Shown here in pieces: positions 6,956-8,858 of a stretch of DNA of 8,858 nucleotides; the stretch's first letter is position 1; every line of letters begins with the position of its first letter. This DNA comes from CAKOSP01 sp964371745 (GTDB taxonomy: Bacteria > Bacillota_I > Bacilli_A > RF39 > UBA660), in NCBI GenBank assembly GCA_964371745.1, contig CAYJNS010000044.1, forward strand, positions 1 through 8,858. Reading direction: 5' to 3'. The notes beneath the pieces are model-generated. The model saw only the letters and a list, made by a program, of their open reading frames with translations. It made no database searches and had not been told where the DNA came from. Position numbers and translations under genes: made by a program.

Positions 6956-7085
6956 AAAATGGTTAATGATAATAAAAAATATATAATAACTTTAGATTAT
7001 TAATGCTGATTATAATGGTATAAAACAAATAATTGCCTTAGATTTTTTATCTGGTAAAGTGGAACTTGAAAAAAAAGTGCAAAAA
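6920..7085 (+). pseudogene. Possible remnant of a small gene, broken by a frameshift
   Basis: The frame starting at 6920 encodes 27 residues (including LERELASLKMVNDNKKYIIT and LDY) to a TAA at 7001-7003. The frame shifted by one base continues with a protein-like sequence (ADYNGIKQIIALDFLSGKVE, then LEKK) and stays open through 7133. Joining them near 7000 needs a single-base insertion or deletion and gives about 55 residues of plausible amphipathic protein. No start codon with a ribosome binding site is seen for either part, although ATG 6959 lies within the first frame. The remnant ends just before a second terminator-like hairpin, as a former gene would. I do not recognise the family. The alternative is a non-coding leader of glyS, since chance open frames of this length are not rare in AT-rich DNA. 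Confidence 0.3.
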
Positions 7086-7110
7086 AGATGGAAGTATTTC
7101 CATTTTTTTT
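7081..7110 (+). terminator. Terminator-like hairpin upstream of glyS
   Basis: ATGGAA (7088-7093) pairs with TTCCAT (7098-7103) around a GTAT loop. The stem can extend by a G-T pair and by A-T pairs between the A-run at 7081-7086 and the T-run of eight bases at 7103-7110. It lies 29 bp before the glyS start, so it either ends a lost upstream unit or acts as an attenuator in a glyS leader. Confidence 0.7.
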
Positions 7111-7111
7111 G

Positions 7112-7117
7112 TATAAT
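7112..7117 (+). promoter_or_regulatory. Possible -10 box for glyS
   Basis: A perfect TATAAT lies one base after the T-run of the hairpin above. No good -35 is found at 16-18 bases upstream (TGGAAG at 17-base spacing, three of six). A transcript starting near 7124 would have a 16-base leader carrying the AGAGGTG ribosome binding site (7126-7132) intact. An alternative is an extended -10, TGGTATAAA, at 7016-7024, which would place the hairpin inside the leader. Confidence 0.4.
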
Positions 7118-7139
7118 ATTTATGAAGAGGTGTTAACAG

Positions 7140-8516
7140 ATGAAATTAACAATGGAAGAATTAGTAAATTATGCAAAAGGATATGGTTTTATTTTTCAAG
7201 GAAGTGAAATATATGGTGGTTTAGCTAATTCTTGGGATTATGGTCCTTTAGGAACATTACTAAAAGAAAATATAAGAAATGCTTGGAAGAAAAAATTTAT
7301 AAATGAGGTACCTTATAATCATGGTCTTGATAGTGCAATAATTATGAATCCTGAAGTATGGGTAGCATCTGGTCATGTAGCATCTTTTGCTGATCCTTTA
7401 ATAGATTGTAAAAAATGTAAAGCAAGACATAGAGCTGATAAATTAGTTGAAGATTATACAGAGGGAAAAGAAACTGGTGATGGTTGGGATAATGAGAAAT
7501 TAGAAAATTATATCATAGATAATAATATAGTTTGCCCTAAATGTGGTAAACTTGATTATACTCCAATTAGAAAGTTTAATTTACTTTTTGAAACAAGTAC
7601 CGGAGTTACTGAAGATACTAAAAATACAGTTTATTTAAGAGGGGAAACTGCGCAAGGTATATTTGTTAATTTTAAAAATATTGAAAGAAGCATGCGCTTA
7701 AAAGTACCGTTTGGAGTATGTCAAACTGGTAAGGCATTTAGAAATGAAATAACTCCGGGTAATTTTATTTTTAGAACTCGTGAGTTTGAACAAATGGAAC
7801 TTGAATTTTTCTGTAAACCAGGAACTGATTTAGAATGGTTCGGTTATTGGAAAAATTATTGTATAGATTTTCTAAAAACATTAGGTTTAAATAAAGAAAA
7901 TTTGAAATTTAGAGATCATGGTAAAGAAGAATTGTCTTTTTATAGTAAAGCTACAACAGATATAGAGTATAAATTTCCTATGGGATGGGGAGAACTTTGG
8001 GGTATTGCTGATAGAACAGATTATGATTTAGGTGTACATATGGAACGTAGTAAAACTGATTTAAGAGTATTAGATGAAGTGACCAATGAAAAGTATTTAC
8101 CATATGTAATAGAACCTTCAGTTGGACTAGATAGACTACTTTTAGCAATATTATGTGATGCTTATCATGTAGAAAATATAGAAAACGAAGAAAGAGTAGT
8201 ATTAAAAATTAAAACTGCACTTTCACCTTATAAAGTAACAATACTACCACTTATTAAAAAATTTCATTTAGAAAAAGCAAATGATATATACGCAAAACTA
8301 TGTAAAAAATTTAATTGTTGTTTTGATGAATCAGGATCAATTGGTAAACGATACAGAAGAAGTGATGCAGTAGGTACTCCATTTGCAATTACTATTGATG
8401 ATGAAACGTTAAATAATGATATAGTGACAGTTCGTGATAGAGATACCATGAAGCAAATTAAATTAAATATAAATGAACTTGTTGATTATATTCAAGAAAG
8501 AGTAGAGCTTAAATAA
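7140..8516 (+). CDS. glyS: Glycyl-tRNA synthetase, single-chain class II (alpha2) type
   Basis: The 458-residue enzyme charges tRNA-Gly with glycine in the cytoplasm. It is the homodimeric class II form, not the two-gene alpha/beta enzyme (glyQ plus glyS) of Bacillus subtilis and many bacteria. The N-terminal GFIFQGSEIYGGLANSWDYG (16-35) is diagnostic. A zinc-binding insertion is marked by C90/C93 (CKKC) and C132/C135 (CPKC). Motif 2 spans FRNEITPG (200-207) and FRTREFEQME (211-220), and motif 3 is GLDRLLLAIL with R332. The anticodon-binding domain runs from about 363 (SPYKVTILPL) and includes DESGSIGKRYRRSDAVGTPF. Length is normal. Start ATG 7140 has AGAGGTG (7126-7132) 7 bases upstream. The recO-to-glyS neighbourhood is typical of Firmicutes, here with recD2 and a 50-codon gene inserted. 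Confidence 0.97.
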   Translation: MKLTMEELVNYAKGYGFIFQGSEIYGGLANSWDYGPLGTLLKENIRNAWKKKFINEVPYNHGLDSAIIMNPEVWVASGHVASFADPLIDCKKCKARHRADKLVEDYTEGKETGDGWDNEKLENYIIDNNIVCPKCGKLDYTPIRKFNLLFETSTGVTEDTKNTVYLRGETAQGIFVNFKNIERSMRLKVPFGVCQTGKAFRNEITPGNFIFRTREFEQMELEFFCKPGTDLEWFGYWKNYCIDFLKTLGLNKENLKFRDHGKEELSFYSKATTDIEYKFPMGWGELWGIADRTDYDLGVHMERSKTDLRVLDEVTNEKYLPYVIEPSVGLDRLLLAILCDAYHVENIENEERVVLKIKTALSPYKVTILPLIKKFHLEKANDIYAKLCKKFNCCFDESGSIGKRYRRSDAVGTPFAITIDDETLNNDIVTVRDRDTMKQIKLNINELVDYIQERVELK

Positions 8517-8518
8517 TA

Positions 8519-8818
8519 ATGGAGAAAATTATAAAAGTTGACTTTAGTACATATCCATATGAAAATAAGGTCGGGCATGTATTAAACGCAGAAGTTCTAG
8601 AAATAAGTGATAATATAATAAGTGAATTAGAAGATGAATTATATGAGTTAAATGACTTGCTGAAAAGTGTTTATGCTGAAATTTCATTATTAAATTCAGC
8701 AAAAGATAAAGATTTAATAAATAAAAAATATGATGAAGTTGAATTAATTATAAATAAAATGAATGAACTACAAACTAGAATTGATTATGTAAAAGAAAAT
8801 AAATTTGACAAAAAGTAG
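8519..8818 (+). CDS. Uncharacterised 99-aa coiled-coil protein
   Basis: I do not recognise this protein. It starts 2 bp after the glyS stop, with only a weak AGAG (8504-8507) upstream, so it probably depends on translational coupling to glyS. The N-terminal 25 residues (MEKIIKVDFSTYPYENKVGH) are not helical in character and could form beta strands or a binding peptide. From about residue 28 onward the sequence is acidic and heptad-like (ISELEDELYELNDLLKSVYA; VELIINKMNELQTRIDYVKE), suggesting a two-helix coiled-coil hairpin. No signal peptide, membrane helix, cysteine or catalytic motif is evident. Composition matches its neighbours. It is not the YqfL kinase/phosphorylase often found after glyS in Firmicutes. 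The final codons contain a strong promoter for the next gene. Confidence 0.8.
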   Translation: MEKIIKVDFSTYPYENKVGHVLNAEVLEISDNIISELEDELYELNDLLKSVYAEISLLNSAKDKDLINKKYDEVELIINKMNELQTRIDYVKENKFDKK

Positions 8819-8833
8819 TTTTTATGATACAAT
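8805..8833 (+). promoter_or_regulatory. Strong SigA-type promoter for the gene beyond the window
   Basis: A perfect -35 TTGACA (8805-8810) is followed at exactly 17 bases by TACAAT (8828-8833), which is preceded by TG plus one base (8825-8827), an extended -10. The -35 lies inside the last codons of the 99-aa gene. Transcription should begin near 8840. Confidence 0.8.
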
Positions 8834-8842
8834 TAAATTGTT

Positions 8843-8850
8843 GGAAAGGA
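8843..8850 (+). promoter_or_regulatory. Ribosome binding site of the next gene
   Basis: GGAAAGGA lies 3 bases after the predicted transcription start. No start codon is reached before the window ends at 8858, so the gene begins at or just past the edge. In relatives dnaG and the primary sigma factor gene often follow glyS, but nothing here identifies the gene. Confidence 0.55.
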
Positions 8851-8858
8851 TATACTAT

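Noticed and set aside
6930..7110. T-box riboswitch for glyS: AGAGAGC near 6938, AAAGTGGAACTT near 7057 and a GGT triplet near 7017
   Set aside because: The highly conserved T-box core (a GGGTGG-N-ACCGCG type sequence) is not present, the 3' side of an antiterminator cannot be paired with the terminator arm, and no complete Stem I is evident. A covariance-model search would settle it.
7003..7136. 46-codon open frame running through the second terminator
   Set aside because: It has no usable start codon, reads through the hairpin and T-run as HFFCIIF and ends at the glyS ribosome binding site, so it is not an intact gene in its own right.
8264..8449. Minus-strand open frame of 61 codons
   Set aside because: It is antisense to the anticodon-binding domain of glyS, which is fully conserved on the + strand; no ribosome binding site or protein motif.
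8809..8824. AAAAA-GTAG-TTTTT hairpin as a terminator after the 99-aa gene
   Set aside because: The stem is only A-T pairs and overlaps the spacer of a near-consensus promoter; it is too weak to call.
1..8858. Mycoplasma-type genetic code (TGA as Trp)
   Set aside because: TGA ends the VanZ-family gene in the expected ATGA overlap with ybeY, and conserved tryptophans (for example in GlyRS and Era) are encoded by TGG.

Overview
This 8.9 kb window is a gene-dense chromosomal segment from a very AT-rich, low-GC Gram-positive bacterium (Firmicutes/Bacillota, or a reduced Bacilli/Clostridia-like gut lineage). Nearly all third codon positions are A or T. TGA is used as a stop (VanZ-family gene) and Trp is encoded by TGG, so the standard bacterial code applies, not the Mycoplasma code. 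All genes are on the + strand. Gene order follows the conserved Firmicutes block yqfC-yqfD-(phoH-pgpH)-ybeY-dgkA-era-yqzL-recO-glyS, with local changes.

Layout. Bases 1-3578 hold a tightly packed, partly overlapping run: the C-terminal end of yqfC, then yqfD (both sporulation-associated in relatives), a VanZ-family membrane protein where phoH and pgpH are usually found, ybeY (rRNA maturation), dgkA (lipid kinase) and era (ribosome-assembly GTPase). After a 42-bp gap come a very short yqzL homologue (29 codons) and recO, ending in an AT-rich terminator hairpin. Next are recD2, a standalone DNA helicase starting at TTG, and a 50-codon single-span membrane protein closed by a clear terminator (6874-6895). 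The 264-bp gap before glyS has no intact gene. It holds a broken reading frame or structured leader and a second terminator-like hairpin whose T-run abuts a TATAAT box. glyS encodes the single-chain (alpha2) glycyl-tRNA synthetase. It is followed 2 bp later by an unrecognised 99-codon coiled-coil protein. The last codons of that gene contain a near-consensus promoter that must serve a gene beyond the window edge, whose ribosome binding site is visible at 8843-8850.

Functionally this is housekeeping: ribosome maturation (YbeY, Era), lipid-carrier phosphorylation (DgkA), recombination repair (RecO, RecD2) and translation (GlyRS). The yqfC/yqfD pair suggests a sporulating organism or one derived from sporulating ancestors. 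I see no mobile element, CRISPR array, tRNA, rRNA or evident defence system, and no new biological system that I could defend. The points most worth a second look are the inter-terminator region before glyS, the repeated T-run/-10 arrangement, the replaced neighbours of yqfD, and the uncharacterised small proteins.
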